From Adiantum capillus-veneris (Eukaryota > Streptophyta > Polypodiopsida > Polypodiales > Pteridaceae), in assembly GCA_014529385.2 (NCBI GenBank), contig CM043942.1, positions 27,707,469 to 27,771,468 on the forward strand: DNA of 64,000 bases. Direction: 5' to 3'. Positions 9,362-20,269 of this stretch are shown one piece after another. The notes below the pieces were generated by a model. It saw only the letters and a program-made list of their open reading frames with translations. It ran no database searches and was not told the DNA's origin. Made by a program: the position numbers and the translations under genes. How positions within the stretch are numbered: the first letter of the stretch is position 1; every line of letters starts with the position of its first letter.

Positions 9362-11017
9362 TGTAACAACGTGTCAACCTACTGAAGAACGGAGCTACCG
9401 GTCGAGGAGCCTAAACCCTAAGAAGAACAAGTAACAGAAGAAGGGTCACAAAGTGATGACGTGGTTGCCCAAGAGCAAAAACCCTAACCCTAATTTCTAC
9501 CAGAAATCCTAACTGTTGAAACCCTAATTTTGAAAACCCTAACCCTAAGGACAAATTTTCACGTTTTGTGCTGACTGATAACGTGGCAAGATGTACGGAT
9601 TTCCGTGATTTATGCTGACAGCTTTTTGGCTTTGCTTTTGGTCCAGATGCTTTTAAGTTTGAAGGCTTTTCACTGTAATTGCTTTTTAGGCCAAGGGCCT
9701 TTAAATATGAGGCTAGGACTCATTCTCTGGCATGCTTCCTAGCGAAGGTGCAGAGTATGGAGTACCGGCTTGTACTGTGTTGATGCAATATAAAGAAATA
9801 CCGAAAGGGGCGCCAAGGTTTGGGGCCAATACTCTCTGGGGTGGAAGTCACGTGTCGTCTCTCTCTGTAAGGTGCAACGGAATGAATGAATGTATTTTCT
9901 CAAGATTAGTGATCTTTATTGCTCAAGGTTCCTTTTAGTTCTTAGGGAAGAAGAGAGTCTTCCGTCTTATGGAGAGTGCTATGATCACGAACAAAGTGAG
10001 TGGATATTGTGCGTGCAAGTGAATGAGATTGAGAAAAGGAGAGAGAAGAGATACGACACCCGAGAGGTTGTAAAACCCTCCTCCTAAGTCCCCACTCTCG
10101 TCGGCGAGAGTGGTCTACTTTGATTGCACAAAGGTGTACAATGCGTATGCAATGGACTGATGCAATGGGACTATGCTGATGACGACAACGGTGATGACGT
10201 CAACTTAGGCTGAAATCTGTAATCTTCTATATGTTGAATTTCTTGGACTGTTTCGGGGCTGAAATGGATTGCTTTACTGCTGTCCTTATGGCTGAAAATG
10301 ATGGCTTTGTCGGGGTTACTGCTGAAGATGAAGACGCTGATGTGCTGGTACCATAAGGCTGCATTTTAGGCTACTGTTGCATGCTGAAAACGCAGGATCA
10401 GCAGGTCAATTCAATGCTGAAAAACGTTGATGGCGATGCTTTTGCTGTGGGAGGAAAACGCCCAAAAGAGGGAGATGCTGGCGATGGAAAACTATTGGGA
10501 ATGGGAACTTGCCCGGCGAGGATGGAATCCAAAAACGCTGGGGGGTGCTGGGGGGTACTGCTGAGAAGTTGCCTCTTGAGCGGGAAGCTCCTGCTGCCTC
10601 TTCTGCCAGAAAGTGATAACTTGGCCTAACTACTTTTGTTGGAAAGTCACTTAAAAATAATAAGTGAAAATAACCGAAAATATGAAAATAGGCTAAATGC
10701 ACTAGAAAATTCCCCTAACTAATGCTAATGGATTCTGATGGAAATCCGATGATCATGCTGTGTGCAACCGGAGGATATGCATCTATGCTAAGTGACTGGG
10801 CATGCACGGTCTACGAATAGACTCACAAAAGTGCCAAATCACTGCTAATCTAGACTTGACTGGACTGACTGAACCCTGCTGTGGTATAGCTTGTCCACGA
10901 ACACATAGGGTTGGGATGCGTCACATGACACTCTCTTTCAGTTCAGTTGTTATTTAAGTGTTAAAAGTCTGTTCAGTCTGTTCTTTTCTATTGGCACATG
11001 GTGCCCATTTTGTGACA
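9362..11017 (+). mobile_element. Solo LTR, family G (copy G1), with K1 inside
   Basis: It begins TGTAACAACGTGTCAACC, matching the start of the minus-strand G LTR at 47149, and ends TTTTGTGACA. It is flanked by CATGG at 9357-9361 and 11018-11022. AAACCCTAA-type heptamers occur at 9410 and 9476-9545, and the conserved box at 9792-9814 is followed by GGGGCCAATACTCTCTGG. No internal coding region is present, so this is a solo LTR left by LTR-LTR recombination. Without K1 it is about 590 bp. Confidence 0.85.
9866..10930. mobile_element. Solo LTR, family K (copy K1)
   Basis: A 1065-bp unit, TGTAAGGTGC...CACATGACA, flanked by CTCTC at 9861-9865 and 10931-10935. It matches K2 (29647-30855) along its whole length, apart from indels in the middle third. 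No coding region is seen. Orientation of the family cannot be set because no internal region is present. Confidence 0.88.
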
Positions 11018-11022
11018 CATGG

Positions 11023-11242
11023 CATTGCAAATCGAAAGTGGAGAGAGAGGCTCGTACGTTTTTGGGAAAACTCACTTGTGTTAAGTTGTGGGTTTTCCAC
11101 TTTTATTATAAGTGACCTTAAAAATGTGTCCAAGTTCACATTGAACCTGGACAAAGTATAAAAAATGTACATAAAGTATACATGAGGGGTTATTTAGGGC
11201 CTTTAACCACTTAAAGGCATAAATGACGCCTTTAAGTTAGTC
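11023..11242 (-). mobile_element. Copia D 3' LTR, inner fragment
   Basis: It matches the 5' LTR (27600-27842) over CATGGC..GGCTCGTACGTTTTTGGG to GGGGTTATTTAGGGCCTTTAACC. The inner boundary is uncertain: the homology stops at about 11209, but the PPT-like purine tract (minus strand GGTGGGAG) starts at about 11251, so about 30 bp may be LTR sequence lost from the other copy. Confidence 0.82.
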
Positions 11243-11254
11243 AACTCCCACCAG

Positions 11255-11479
11255 CTATATGCAATGCTCGTGTTGAGCCTTAACAAGACTCTTGGTGAGA
11301 ACATCTGCAGGGTTATCCAGTGTATGGATCTTAGTCAAAGTGACTAGACCATCCTCCAATACCTGTCGTATGAAGTGGTACCGCACATCTATGTGTGTGG
11401 TACACACATAAAACATGGCATTTTTGGCTAGATAGACAGCACTCTTGCTATCACAACCCAAAACTAGAGTATGAGCAGG
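11255..11479 (-). pseudogene. Copia D RNase H C-terminus, split by B2
   Basis: The minus-strand frame reads LVLGCDSKSAVYLAKNAMFY, HIDVRYHFIRQVLEDGLVTL and DNPADVLTKSL, the conserved copia RNase H end with the last catalytic region. It is collinear with the RNase H part at 23214-23730, from which it is separated by gypsy B2 (TSD GCAGG). The frame ends in TAG 13-15 bp before the purine tract. Confidence 0.9.
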
Positions 11480-11993
11480 TGTCACAAAGTGATGATGTGG
11501 CGGACAGCAAAAACCCTAATTTCTGCCAAAAACCCTAAAATTCTTGCAAACCCTAATTTTTGCCAAAAACCCTAATATCCGGAAATCGCGGAGGCTATTT
11601 ATTATATTAAAAAAATTTTGGAAAATGATGAGCGACGCAAATTTTGCTTTTTGACTCTCTGTGAGAGAGAGAGCAATTGCTTTTGATTTGAAGCTTTTGG
11701 GGCTCTGCTTTTGGGCATCCCTTGTAACCTTTAAATTAGTGGTGAGGGCTTCACTTCTCAGAGCATCTGGACGCAGAGTCTGAGAGTGAAACCCTAACCG
11801 CTCTCTTGTACTTTGATGATTGATTAATACAAAAAGAAAGACCGAAAGGGGCGCCATTCTTTGGGGCCAATATCTCTAGGCACGGAACTTCGTCGGGCCA
11901 GTGTACATCTATTGTGATCTGTGACTTGTTTTGAAGTGGTTATTTGGTGCTGTCGCGGTTGATTCTTGACTTGGAGTGTCCAGGTCTGTTACA
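11480..11993 (+). mobile_element. B2 5' LTR
   Basis: A 514-bp LTR, TGTCACAAAG...GTCTGTTACA. Telo-box heptamers lie at 11512-11575, a TTGTAACCTTTAAATTAG stretch is near 11725, and the conserved box is at 11833-11855 with one change (AAAGACC). Confidence 0.95.
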
Positions 11994-11994
11994 G

Positions 11995-12006
11995 TGGTAT
12001 CAGAGC
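11995..12006 (+). promoter_or_regulatory. B2 primer-binding site (initiator-Met tRNA)
   Basis: TGGTATCAGAGC, one base after the LTR end, is the exact complement of the 3' end of plant initiator-Met tRNA. Confidence 0.95.
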
Positions 12007-12063
12007 ACGGCCGATTTCTCTTCTACGGGAAATCCGATCCCCGAATTTTTTTTCCGCGGCACC

Positions 12064-13662
12064 TATGGCTTCAGGCAATGATCAGTCGACTCCCTCTGCA
12101 TCTGGAGATGCGGGCAGGGATCACAACGAAGATTCCGGCAGAGAGTATGGCCCGCCTTGGCCTACTTAGGCGGAGCGGCGAGAGATAGAGCGTCGCCAGT
12201 TGATCGGCGATGCAACAAAGATGATGCTCAATTTTGCCAAGGACCCGAAGATGGCAAAATATATGAACCAGACCTCTTTGGAAGAGGTACAGATGACCTC
12301 TTTGGAAGAGGTACAGATGGAGTGGCAGAGAACCACAACACTCCCGAAACCCGCTCTCAAGAAACCTTCTGCCTCCAAGAAAATATACGGAGAAGGAACT
12401 GGAGAACGTGGTTGATGCACGGATTGCTCAGCTTTTTGACGCGCAACAGAAAGCCAAAAAGCACGGCAAAAAAGCAGAAGAAAAGCATTGACTTTCCAGG
12501 TTATTTGGGTCGTCAGTCGACTTTTGACAAGGCAAAGAAACGGGAGAAGCGTGTTCGATTTGAAGGAGTGCCCAGTTCTTCTTCTTCTTCTTCTTCTCAC
12601 AGTTCTTCTAGCTCCTCGGATTAAAGCGAAGAAGACATAAAAAGCAAAAAGCGAAGCAAGAAACAAAGCTTCGGAAAGGGCAAGAAAAAGGCAAAGAAGG
12701 CTACATCTTGCCCATAGACTGACAGTTCTACTGAGGACTCGTCTACAGACAGCTCACATTCCGATGACGGAAAGTTTTATGCGAACAAGAAGAATTTTTA
12801 CAAAGCCAACCAGTATGACTTTCTCGAAGATAAAAGCAAGAAAGTCCGAGAGTTTAAGGAAGGTGGCCACTCGATCAAGTTTGATACTTTTCAGGATACT
12901 CAGATGCTTCGAAGGCTTTGTCTTTTATATAGCAGTTTGACATCGCTTTCGCGGGAGGACGCTATTCAAAGCACTCCAAGATTCGGAGAGCTGCCTCTTA
13001 CTTTAAGGGGAATGCTCGTACTTGGTGGTCCACGCTTCTATTAAGCAAGACTGTGCCAGTTACATGGCTGAAATTCAAGAGGCTTTTTATTTCTTCTTGG
13101 TTGACTCAAGAGTTTGAGCGAGATATACGAGCTGCTTGGAACCATCTCCGGATGACCAAGAGCGATACAGTGAATTCTTATTGTGAAAGATTCTGGAGCT
13201 CTTTTCTACCCGCCTCTTCATTCAAGAAGATCTCGTTCAGAGAACAGATTGAGCGGTTTACCTTGGGTCTACCTACAGAGATCCGAGATCACTGCTTGGA
13301 ACAGAAGTCAGCTTCTATTCAAGAGTTGATGAGTCATGCGAAGCGGGGCTTTGCCATTCACTCTGGCAGTCTGACCTACCCCACAGATCAGGCCATGACA
13401 CAACGAGCCGAACAGACTTCTGGGAATGAAAGTAGAAAGAAAAAGAGCAACCCAGAGAAAAATGATGCATGACCCAAGCTTACTCCTGAGGAGAGAGCTC
13501 TCTTCATCAGAGAGGAGAAGTGCTTTGGATGCGGAGAACAGGGACATATCTCCGCGAAGTGCCCTAAAAAGGCACAGAAAGAACAGAATGATAAAGATGA
13601 CCACAGGTCTGAGAGTTTGAGTGCACCTGAGGAATGTGGCAGAAAAGGCAGATAGAAAAGCA
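12064..13662 (+). pseudogene. B2 gag relic
   Basis: The probable start is ATG 12064 (MASGNDQSTPSASGD, Ser/Asp-rich). The frame is interrupted at 12166 (TAG) and continues after several shifts. An 18-bp direct repeat (GACCTCTTTGGAAGAGGTAC, 12273-12318) duplicates six codons. The longest clean part is 13053-13472, with WLTQEFERDIRAAWNHLR and GLPTEIRDHCLEQ, the capsid domain. A CCHC knuckle CFGCGEQGHISAKC is at 13520-13561. The C-terminal stop near 13653 is shared with B1. Confidence 0.87.
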
Positions 13663-13689
13663 GAACTGGTACCACATGGCATGGGACCT

Positions 13690-14120
13690 GCACCGAATCT
13701 AATGAATGAAAGTACAAACTTTGCCGCTTTTGGAGCAAAGTGAAGGATCAGGAAGCTCTTTTCAAGGAGCCAAGGCCAACTTCTTTTCACTTGGAATTGG
13801 CGGCTCGATTTGGAATTACGCCCGACAGACTGACGCCACAGGCGGAGGTAGTTCGACTGGTACCCGGATGGGATGTTGCCATTACACCCAGCATTGGCAA
13901 ACTTCGTTTGCAATGACAGGGGTGTTCAGGGCACGCAACTGACGTTCTACTCAGGATCCCTTGGTACCACAAGAGCTACGCCGTGGTTGACTACCGGGAC
14001 GAGAAAGCGAATTTGATAAATGAAGGGCTTAGAGATTGTACTTGATGAACTTCAATTTCTTACTCATTCTTTTGGGAGAGAACTGAACGATGGATAAAGG
14101 TTGAATATGTTTTGACCTGA
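13690..14120 (+). pseudogene. B2 aspartic protease relic
   Basis: One frame runs from the degraded active-site loop (GAKANFFSLGIGG near 13770) into LAARFGITPDRLTPQ (13800-13845), with the stops near 13920 and 14100 that B1 also has. The catalytic Asp cannot be found. Confidence 0.6.
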
Positions 14121-14159
14121 TCAAAAGAAAGCCAAGATTTTTCTCCACACTCATGACGA

Positions 14160-15270
14160 TTGCTTTTCAGAGGGCCTGAAGATCAAACCATTGATCTGAT
14201 ACCTGAAAGCACGCCACCGAATCGGCCACCTTATCGTGTGAGCCGAGTACAGAATGAAAAGATTATGAACCCAGTGAAAGACCTCTTGGAAAAGGGTCTT
14301 GTCCAGCCTAGTACTTCACCGTATTGCTCTCCAGTGTTGTTGGTTTTGAAGAAAGACGGATCTTGAAGAATGTGCATCGATTATAGCACTCTCAACGAAA
14401 TCACCATCAAGAACAGATTTCCGATTCCTAGGATCGATGATATACTCGACAAGTTACAGGGATCCTCGTGCTTTAGCAGGATTGACTTGAAGAGTGAATA
14501 TCATCAGATCAGGATAGCGCCAGGAGCTGTCTACAAGACTGCTTTTCGGACGACTTTTGGGTTATTTGAGTTTTTGGTGATGCCTTTTGGCTTAACCAAT
14601 GCTCCTGCGACTTTTAACCGGATGATGGACTCGATTTTTCGAGAGTACAGGCTATTTGTTGGCACTTTCTTTCACGACATCATTGTTTTCTCTAAGAATG
14701 AGGCAGAACACAGAGATCATCTGCTTCAAGTCTTTCAGGCATTACGAGATCACACGTTAGTGATTATTGCAAAGAAAAGTGAATTTTTCCTAACAGAGAT
14801 TCACTTTTTGGGACACATTGTGTCAGCAGCAGGAGTGCAAATGGACCCGGCCAAGATAGAGACTATCCGTGATTGGCCCAATTTGAGGAATGTCCATGAA
14901 GTTAGAAGCTTCTTGGGACTGTGTTCGTACTACAGGCGGTTCATACGAAAGTTTGCAGAGATTGCTTCCCCTTTGCATACCTTGACACAGAAAGGAGTAC
15001 CTTTTTCGTGGGGACCCACAAAGGTGACTGCCTTTCGGACATTGAAAGAGAATTTGACTACGGGACCAATTTTGACTTTGCTGGACTTGCAGAAGTCATT
15101 TGAAGTATATTGTGATGCTTGTGGTCGTAGTCTGGGTGCGGTCTTGATGCAAGAAGGCCATGTCATAGCTTACGAGAGCCATTTGTTCTCTAGGCCGGAG
15201 ATGACAACACAGATCTATGAGAAAGAGCTTTTGGCGGTTATCCATGCTCTTACTCAGTGGCGGCATTACC
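14160..15270 (+). pseudogene. B2 reverse transcriptase and RNase H start, split by F
   Basis: RT is almost continuous. NRPPYRVSRVQNEKI (14217-14262) leads to TGA at 14364-14366, where B1 has TGG. The 14370-15270 frame then covers MCIDYSTLNEITIKNRFPIP, FSRIDLKSEYHQIRI, MPFGLTNAPATFNRMMD and the catalytic box FFHDIIV (about 14672), where the first catalytic Asp is replaced by His. The connection domain (FLGHIVSAAGV, SFLGLCSYYRRFI) and the RNase H start FEVYCDACGRSLGAVLM (15100-15150) follow. The reading stops at 15274, the F insertion. The FFHD box alone would abolish polymerase activity. Confidence 0.93.
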
Positions 15271-15274
15271 TACT

Positions 15275-15554
15275 TGTGGGGGAGCAGGAGAGAGAGCCCA
15301 CTTGCTGTCCTATGCAATGAGAGTGAAGGAGAAGAGGAGAGAGGCGCAGAAAGAGCCCACGCAGAGAAAACGAGAGAGAGAGAGAGAGAGCTCGTTGGAT
15401 TTTTGGGAAAAGCCACGCTATGTATTTTTGGGCTTCACATTTGAGTATATGAGTAAGTGACTAGGGGGCCATTCACACTTGGGCCCCCTCACTTATAAGT
15501 CTTTTTAACTTATAAGTTATAAGTACAAGGCACTTAGGCCTTTATTCCCTAACA
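15275..15554 (-). mobile_element. Copia F 3' LTR
   Basis: TGTGGGGGAG...CCCTAACA in plus orientation, 280 bp, ending next to the PPT. It contains a short (GA)n and the palindrome-like run ACTTATAAGT...ACTTATAAGTTATAAGT. Two differences from the 5' LTR are at about 15364 and 15373. Confidence 0.96.
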
Positions 15555-15567
15555 ACCTCCCACCTAA
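15555..15567 (-). promoter_or_regulatory. Copia F polypurine tract
   Basis: Minus strand TAGGTGGGAGGTT directly precedes the 3' LTR start TGTTAGGG. Confidence 0.85.
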
Positions 15568-15633
15568 AGGCAATGTACCTTGGGAGATCAAAGAATCAGC
15601 TAACTATGATACAACAGCTGATCATGCACTTAC

Positions 15634-17205
15634 TCATCCAACACCCATCATCTGACGGCAATATGCAAACCGCTCTGCTGGAAGACTCTTGGTCAAAAGA
15701 TCTGCAGGATTGTCATCTGTGTGCACTTTGTCATCAAGCACACTCCTGATAAAATGATACTTCACCTCTATGTGCTTTGTCTTGGCATGAAAAACAGGAT
15801 TCCTTGCAAGCATAATAGCACTCTGACTATCACAGTGTAGCACAGGAACCGGTGACTTAATGCCAAGCTCTTCTACCAAACGCATGAGCCACAAAGCTTC
15901 TTTGCATGCCTCAGTGGCAGCCACATACTCAGCCTCAGTGGTAGACAAAGCAACACATTTTTGCAGTCTAGAAATCCAAGAAATTGCACCTCCTGTGAAT
16001 GTAAACACATATCCAGAGGTAGACTTCCTGCAATCTGGATGTCCAGCAAAATCTGCATCTGTAAAGCCATGCACAGATGTCTCACTCTTCCCAAAACAAA
16101 TGCACAAGTCTTTAGTGCCTTTCAAGTATCTCAAGATACACTTCACTGCTTCCCAATGCTTTTTGCCAGGATTGCTCATGTACCTGCTTACCACTCCTAC
16201 CGCAAATGCAATGTCCGCACGTGTAGCAACCATAGCATACATCAAACTGCCAACGGCTGATGCATAAGGAATCTTGGCCATTTCAGCCCGCATATCATCT
16301 GTGTTTGGGCAGTCATGTGCAGTCAGTTTTACATATGGAGGCAGCGGAGTACCAAGTGCCTTTCCCCCATCCATATGAAAACGATGTAGCACCTTATTAA
16401 CATAATCTCGTTGAGATAGATACAGACGCCTGTTACGTCTATCTCGAGAGATACGCATGCCCAAAATATGATTAGCATCACCAAGATCCTTCATGTCAAA
16501 GCAATTCTTTAAGCTTTGCTGTAATGCATCCAACTCCGTGACATTTTTACCCGCAATAAGCATGTCATCAACATACAAAATCAGCAATAGACGAGATCCA
16601 TCACTTGCCGTTTTGATATACAAACAGTGATCAGAATTACTTCTTTTGTATCCTTGAGACCTCATGAATGTATCAAACTTGTGATACCATGCACGGGGAG
16701 ACTGTTTCAAACCATACAAGCTCTTCAAGAGTCTACATACTTTTTTCTCTTGCCCCTTTGACACAAAACCTTCTGGCTGCATCATATAGATCATCTCAAG
16801 CAAATCACCATGCAAAAACGTTGTTTTGACATCCATTTGCTTTAACTCCATATCTTCAGAAGCAACCAGGCCTAAAACAAGACGTAATGTGGCAAGCTTT
16901 ACAACAGGAGAAAAAATCTCATCAAAATCCACACCATGCTTTTGCTTGTACCCTTTAGCAACCAAACGTGCCTTGTACTTAGAAGAAGCATCAGATGTGA
17001 CCTTGGTCTTGTAAACCCATTTACATGGCAGAGCCTTATGCCCTTTAGGCAAATCAACCAAGTCCCATGTATGGTTTTTCTCCAAAGACTGCATTTCCGA
17101 AACCATTGCTTTGAACCATTTCTTACTGTCTTCACGTTGCATAGCCTCTTTATAGCAAGACGGCACACCACAATCAGTAAGCATGACAGTCCAAAGACGG
17201 TTCAT
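15634..17205 (-). CDS. Copia F RT-RNase H (C-terminal half of pol)
   Basis: A 523-codon open frame. RT motifs: WFKAMVSEMQSLEKNHTWDL, KWVYKTKVTSDASSKYKARL (both at the N-terminus), GVDFDEIFSPV, LKQMDVKTTFLHGDL, YGLKQSPRAWY and the intact catalytic LILYVDDMLIAG (about 16550-16590). RNase H: FTDADFAGHPDCRKSTSGYV (about 16010-16070), ALSTTEAEYVAA, LHCDSQSAIMLARNPVFHAK, KHIEVKYHFIRSVL and DNPADLLTKSLP. All catalytic Asp residues expected in the family are present. It overlaps the upstream frame by about 30 bp in another phase. A single small indel is the likely cause, since most plant copia elements encode one polyprotein; programmed frameshifting is less likely because no slippery site stands out. 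Confidence 0.94.
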   Translation of the reverse strand: MNRLWTVMLTDCGVPSCYKEAMQREDSKKWFKAMVSEMQSLEKNHTWDLVDLPKGHKALPCKWVYKTKVTSDASSKYKARLVAKGYKQKHGVDFDEIFSPVVKLATLRLVLGLVASEDMELKQMDVKTTFLHGDLLEMIYMMQPEGFVSKGQEKKVCRLLKSLYGLKQSPRAWYHKFDTFMRSQGYKRSNSDHCLYIKTASDGSRLLLILYVDDMLIAGKNVTELDALQQSLKNCFDMKDLGDANHILGMRISRDRRNRRLYLSQRDYVNKVLHRFHMDGGKALGTPLPPYVKLTAHDCPNTDDMRAEMAKIPYASAVGSLMYAMVATRADIAFAVGVVSRYMSNPGKKHWEAVKCILRYLKGTKDLCICFGKSETSVHGFTDADFAGHPDCRKSTSGYVFTFTGGAISWISRLQKCVALSTTEAEYVAATEACKEALWLMRLVEELGIKSPVPVLHCDSQSAIMLARNPVFHAKTKHIEVKYHFIRSVLDDKVHTDDNPADLLTKSLPAERFAYCRQMMGVG

Positions 17206-19729
17206 ATCTATCGGGGGGCCTTGTCACCCGAGTAGACCTACGCACCCAATGATCCATAACAGGTGGATTTTCAGCCTGTAAACCATCAAAAACAGCAGGC
17301 TGTTCAGCCGGTTGCATCGCAACAACGGGCGGTCTAGGAGCATCAACCTGTTCCCCTACCTGTGGTGCATCAATGGCAACTTGTTGGGGCTGATTTTCAG
17401 CAGCTAATGGCGGATTTTCAGCACCATTTTCAGCATGTAAAGGCTGCTGAACATTGGGCCTTCTTGGCTGTCCATATGTAACATCTTCACGAAAAACAAC
17501 CCGGCGCACTTCCTCGACCTTTGTGGGCTGTTTGTGCATGCAATTCTCATTGAAGATGACATCATTGCTGCGTATGATTTTCCGTAATGCGGGATCCCAT
17601 AATCTATACCCCATTTCACCATCCTCACCATATCCTAGGAAAATGCATTTATGAGACTTTGGTTGTAGTTTGGTGCGCAGTTCACTCCGGATGTGAACAT
17701 AGGCCTCACAACCAAACATTCTTAAATGTGCATATGAGGGTGGCTTGCCAGACCACACCTCCTCAGGCACCTTTCCACCCAAAGCCTTGCTAGGTGAGCG
17801 ATTAATCAAGTGAATAGCTGTTTGCACAGCTTCTGCCCAAAAACCATGAGGTAATGCAGCATGTGACAGCATACTCCGAACTTTCTCTTGGATAGTCCGG
17901 TTCAACCTCTCTGCAACTCCATTCTGAGAGGGATTAAAAGGAGCCGTGAGCTCTCTTTTAATACCTTTAGTAGCACAAAGGTCAATAAATGCTTTTGATA
18001 CATACTCCCCCCCATTGTCTGAGCGCAAAGACCTAAGCTTCTTGTCAGTTTGATTCTCAACAAACGCAAGAAACTTCTTGAAAGTATCCAAAACATCGCT
18101 TTTAGCACGTATTGGATACACCCACACCTTACGTGTAGCATCATCGATAAACGAGACAAAATATTTCTTTCCCCCTAAGGACAACTGTGGCATTTCACAT
18201 ACATCGGAATGCACTAAGTCTAACCTGTCAGACTTCAAAGAAAGAGACCTTTTGTGCGGTGTTTGACTGTGCTTACCATAAATACAGTGCTCACAATGAG
18301 AAAAATCAGCATACCTCAAACACGGCAAATAACCACAACGAGACAGAGTTTCCATTCCTCTTTTACTCATGTGTCCCAACCGGCCATGCCACAAAGAAAC
18401 ACTTGGCTGCTCGGTTACGGCGACAACATGGTCACGCACACTAGATACATGCAAAGGATACAAAGTGTCCGATTTACAACCCTTGGCTACAATCCGGGCC
18501 CCTTTACAAATTTTCAACTTGCTATCACCAAAAGTGGTGTGATAGCCTGCATCATCTAGCTGCCCTGTACTAATCAAACTCTTCTCGAGTTGTGGCACAT
18601 GACGCACTTTGTGCAAAACAAAAGTCATACCATCAGCAAAAGAAAACTGGACACTGCCAATACCTGCAATGTCACATGCATAGTTATCTCCCAAATAAAC
18701 AGTGCCCTGCACCTCACCTGAGTACTGTGTAAACCAATCCCTATGAGGTGTTACATGAAAGGAGGCACCTGAATCAAGAATCCAAGTATGCATGTCCACA
18801 TCAGAACCCATAGCAAGGGTATGTGCATCCACAGAAGAGGCATTGAGTACTTCAGTGCTGCTGTCACTGTCACAACTACTAGCAACATTGATTTCCTCAA
18901 TCAACACAGTGCTCTTCTTGGCATTTCCCTTGTCCTTTGCATCAGTTTCAGCACCCTTGTTCTTCTCTTTCTTCCACTCATAGCATTCCCGTTTATAATG
19001 CCCTTTCTTTCCACAATGATGACACACAACATCTTTCCTACGAGATTTGCTGCGTGCCCTGTCCTTACTGTCAGATTTTTCCCTCTGTTGAGACCTGCCT
19101 CTCAAGTGCAATGCATTAGAAGACCCACCTGTGGTGTTCCTCCTGTTCATCTCTTCCATCAAGAGAGAACTCTCTACATCTGCATACTTAAGTGACGCAC
19201 TTGAGTTACTAAGAGCTGTCCGGAATACATCCCAACTCTCGGGCAATGTGCATAGCAGAAAAGTAGCTTTGAACTCCTCATCAATCGTGAATTTCAGCTC
19301 TGTCAGTTGGCTGAAAATAGAATTGAATTCATTGAGGTGCACTGACATGTGCGTGCCCTCCTTCATGCGGAGATCCATAAGCTTCTTAAGCCAATACACT
19401 TTACTGGCAGCACTCTGCTGTGCATACAACTCGTCTAAACGCTTCCACATGCCCCATGCTGTCTGTTCATTCTCTACATTGAAGAGTAAATTGTCAGACA
19501 CCGAAAGCATGATCGTGGAGCGAGCCAACTCGTCCACTTCTTCCCATTCTTCAACCTCCATATCAACCGGTTTCACACCCTGTAACTTAATAGGTTTCGC
19601 CTGTTTCTTCTGCAACAACACATTATAACATTGCTTCTTCCATATAGCAAAGTTATGGGCACCTTCAAGCTTGCGAATGTGCAACAAATTGCCACTTTCA
19701 CTGCTAGAAGCCATTCTGAGTGATTGCAA
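17174..19729 (-). CDS. Copia F gag-protease-integrase polyprotein
   Basis: An 851-codon open frame; translation probably starts at the second Met (MASSSESGN, 19714). Domains in order: UBN2-type copia Gag (residues about 15-200, with YNVLLQKKQ, WKRLDELY and LPESWD), CCHC zinc knuckle CHHCGKKGHYKREC (about 236-249, DNA 18990-19025), aspartic protease WILDSGASFHVT (about 316, DNA 18755-18785), the pre-integrase zinc region LWHGRLGHMSKRGME (about 443), and integrase core with LVHSDVCEM, RSDNGGEY and NGVAERLNRT (about residues 507, 572 and 607), so the D-D-E triad is complete. The C-terminal region has LGYGEDGEMGYRLWDP and VRRSTRVTRPPDRY. The frame is lost 32 bp after the RT frame begins. It is the best preserved retroelement gene in the window. 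Confidence 0.96.
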   Translation of the reverse strand: MQSLRMASSSESGNLLHIRKLEGAHNFAIWKKQCYNVLLQKKQAKPIKLQGVKPVDMEVEEWEEVDELARSTIMLSVSDNLLFNVENEQTAWGMWKRLDELYAQQSAASKVYWLKKLMDLRMKEGTHMSVHLNEFNSIFSQLTELKFTIDEEFKATFLLCTLPESWDVFRTALSNSSASLKYADVESSLLMEEMNRRNTTGGSSNALHLRGRSQQREKSDSKDRARSKSRRKDVVCHHCGKKGHYKRECYEWKKEKNKGAETDAKDKGNAKKSTVLIEEINVASSCDSDSSTEVLNASSVDAHTLAMGSDVDMHTWILDSGASFHVTPHRDWFTQYSGEVQGTVYLGDNYACDIAGIGSVQFSFADGMTFVLHKVRHVPQLEKSLISTGQLDDAGYHTTFGDSKLKICKGARIVAKGCKSDTLYPLHVSSVRDHVVAVTEQPSVSLWHGRLGHMSKRGMETLSRCGYLPCLRYADFSHCEHCIYGKHSQTPHKRSLSLKSDRLDLVHSDVCEMPQLSLGGKKYFVSFIDDATRKVWVYPIRAKSDVLDTFKKFLAFVENQTDKKLRSLRSDNGGEYVSKAFIDLCATKGIKRELTAPFNPSQNGVAERLNRTIQEKVRSMLSHAALPHGFWAEAVQTAIHLINRSPSKALGGKVPEEVWSGKPPSYAHLRMFGCEAYVHIRSELRTKLQPKSHKCIFLGYGEDGEMGYRLWDPALRKIIRSNDVIFNENCMHKQPTKVEEVRRVVFREDVTYGQPRRPNVQQPLHAENGAENPPLAAENQPQQVAIDAPQVGEQVDAPRPPVVAMQPAEQPAVFDGLQAENPPVMDHWVRRSTRVTRPPDRYEPSLDCHAY

Positions 19730-20255
19730 ACACTGAAACCCTGTTTTGCCGACCTAAACACGCCCAAATGTGCGCAATCGGGCAAAAAACAGCTTGCTGT
19801 TACAGGAAAACAGCGAGCAAATTTCACGCGAAATCACCCCAAAACAGCGTACATTCACTGCCAAACCCTTACCAAAGGTTTCCACAAGGTGTATACATCA
19901 TTTGCTTGCTGAAATTCCCTGTTTTAGGGCAAAAATCAGACCTGTAAACACCTGTTTTGCTGAATTTTCAGAACCTCGTTGGTGGAAACACCTGTAAGAT
20001 TGACCTGTGAGACTTGCCCTAGTGAAATTGCATCAAATTGACCCCGAAATTGGTCAATTTCAGCAGAAATAGGCTGCTGTTCGCCAGTTTTTGAAACCCT
20101 AATTTTGGGGAAACTGTCACCGGAGGTCGATTCTACACGGTGAGAGGATCCCTTCGCGACAGAGTTGATCGAAAACGGTTGAATATCCTTCCCGCAGCGA
20201 GCAAAAACAGCATTCTGATCTGTGTTGCGAAGATGGCTCTCTTGGAAACCCTAAA

Positions 20256-20267
20256 GCTCTGATACCA
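20256..20267 (-). promoter_or_regulatory. Copia F primer-binding site (initiator-Met tRNA)
   Basis: Plus strand GCTCTGATACCA is TGGTATCAGAGC on the element strand, two bases inside the 5' LTR. Confidence 0.95.
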
Positions 20268-20269
20268 TG

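Noticed and set aside
9476-9545. AAACCCTAA repeats as interstitial telomere sequence
   Set aside because: They are short, interrupted and at the same place in every B/G LTR, so they are LTR telo-boxes, not telomere remnants.
12166-14000. Minus-strand frames opposite the B2 gag and protease region, and similar ones opposite B1
   Set aside because: They are antisense shadows of the gag relic, where the Ser-coding TTC/TCT runs read as Arg/Glu on the other strand.
17174-17205. Programmed frameshift in copia F
   Set aside because: No heptanucleotide slippery sequence or obvious pseudoknot was noticed at the overlap; a mutation is the simpler explanation.
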